Shown: positions 12,921-13,021 of the stretch, one piece after another
Layout: each line of letters opens with the position of its first letter
Numbering within the stretch: the first letter of the stretch is position 1
Assembly: GCA_021773655.1 (NCBI GenBank)
Contig: JAJFJX010000372.1
Location: 1-13,021, forward strand
DNA: 13,021 nt
Direction: 5' to 3'
Source: Panacagrimonas sp.
Lineage (GTDB): Bacteria; Pseudomonadota; Gammaproteobacteria; Nevskiales; Nevskiaceae
Notes under the pieces: model-generated
What the model was told of the DNA's origin: nothing
What the model saw: the letters and a program-made list of their open reading frames with translations, nothing else
Databases searched by the model: none
Program-made: the position numbers and the translations under genes

Positions 12921-13021
12921 GCGCCGTCCTCGCTGGCGTTCTGGATCTGCAGGCCATCACGGCCGCGCGCCGGGCGGTCGGCGACGATGCGCCCGCCGGC
13001 CAGGTGCACGGTCCGATGGCC
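12917..13021 (-). CDS. ftsE: FtsE ATP-binding protein, C-terminal 34 residues (partial)
   Basis: Only the 3' end is inside the window; the gene continues beyond the right edge. The visible residues begin GHRTVHLAGGRIVADRP and end in ASEDGA followed by TGA, which overlaps the ftsX ATG. The HRTVHLAGGRI strand matches the last beta-strand of ABC ATPases of the FtsE/LolD type, and position before ftsX identifies it as FtsE. Walker motifs are outside the window. Confidence 0.85.
   Translation of the reverse strand, partial: GHRTVHLAGGRIVADRPARGRDGLQIQNASEDGA

Overview
The window is 13 kb of GC-rich DNA from a bacterial chromosome. Gene content suggests a gammaproteobacterium, most likely of the Xanthomonadales/Lysobacter group: an ahpC-ahpF pair, a DUF1631-type protein, a Ppx/GppA phosphatase, c4-like cytochromes and ftsE-ftsX. 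The taxonomic call rests on remembered family resemblance and was not searched. No mobile element, phage gene, tRNA, rRNA or CRISPR array is visible; this looks like ordinary core and lineage-specific chromosome.

Layout from left to right: (1) 8-1072 (+), a 354-residue protein I do not recognise, followed by a 363-base non-coding stretch with imperfect inverted repeats. (2) A minus-strand block, ppx (5416-3896) then a DUF1631 protein (3772-1436, TTG start with a good Shine-Dalgarno). (3) Divergent from ppx, two small monohaem cytochromes c (5605-5925 and 5940-6287), each resembling one half of a cytochrome c4, ending at a strong Rho-independent terminator flanked by two unrelated short tandem duplications. 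(4) Convergent to them, ahpC (8856-8293) and ahpF (8101-6518) on the minus strand: peroxiredoxin and its reductase, separated by an 85-bp REPIN-like double palindrome. (5) A 578-base spacer with the ahpC control region and a 10-bp tandem repeat. (6) A plus-strand run: a PR-1/CAP-domain lipoprotein (9435-10019), a 116-residue unknown protein (10059-10409), and a SAM-dependent methyltransferase with a regulatory domain (10406-11968) that overlaps it by ATGA. (7) Convergent to that, ftsX (12920-11994) and the 3' end of ftsE (13021-12917), also coupled by ATGA.

Functional themes: peroxide defence (AhpC/AhpF), periplasmic electron transfer (cytochrome pair), polyphosphate or (p)ppGpp metabolism (Ppx), divisome control of cell-wall hydrolysis (FtsEX), and a small uncharacterised envelope/methylation cluster (CAP lipoprotein, small protein, methyltransferase). 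That cluster is the best candidate here for something undescribed. At small scale, the spacers carry several short head-to-tail duplications (10, 14 and 15 bp, plus a 10-bp unit in 2.7 copies).
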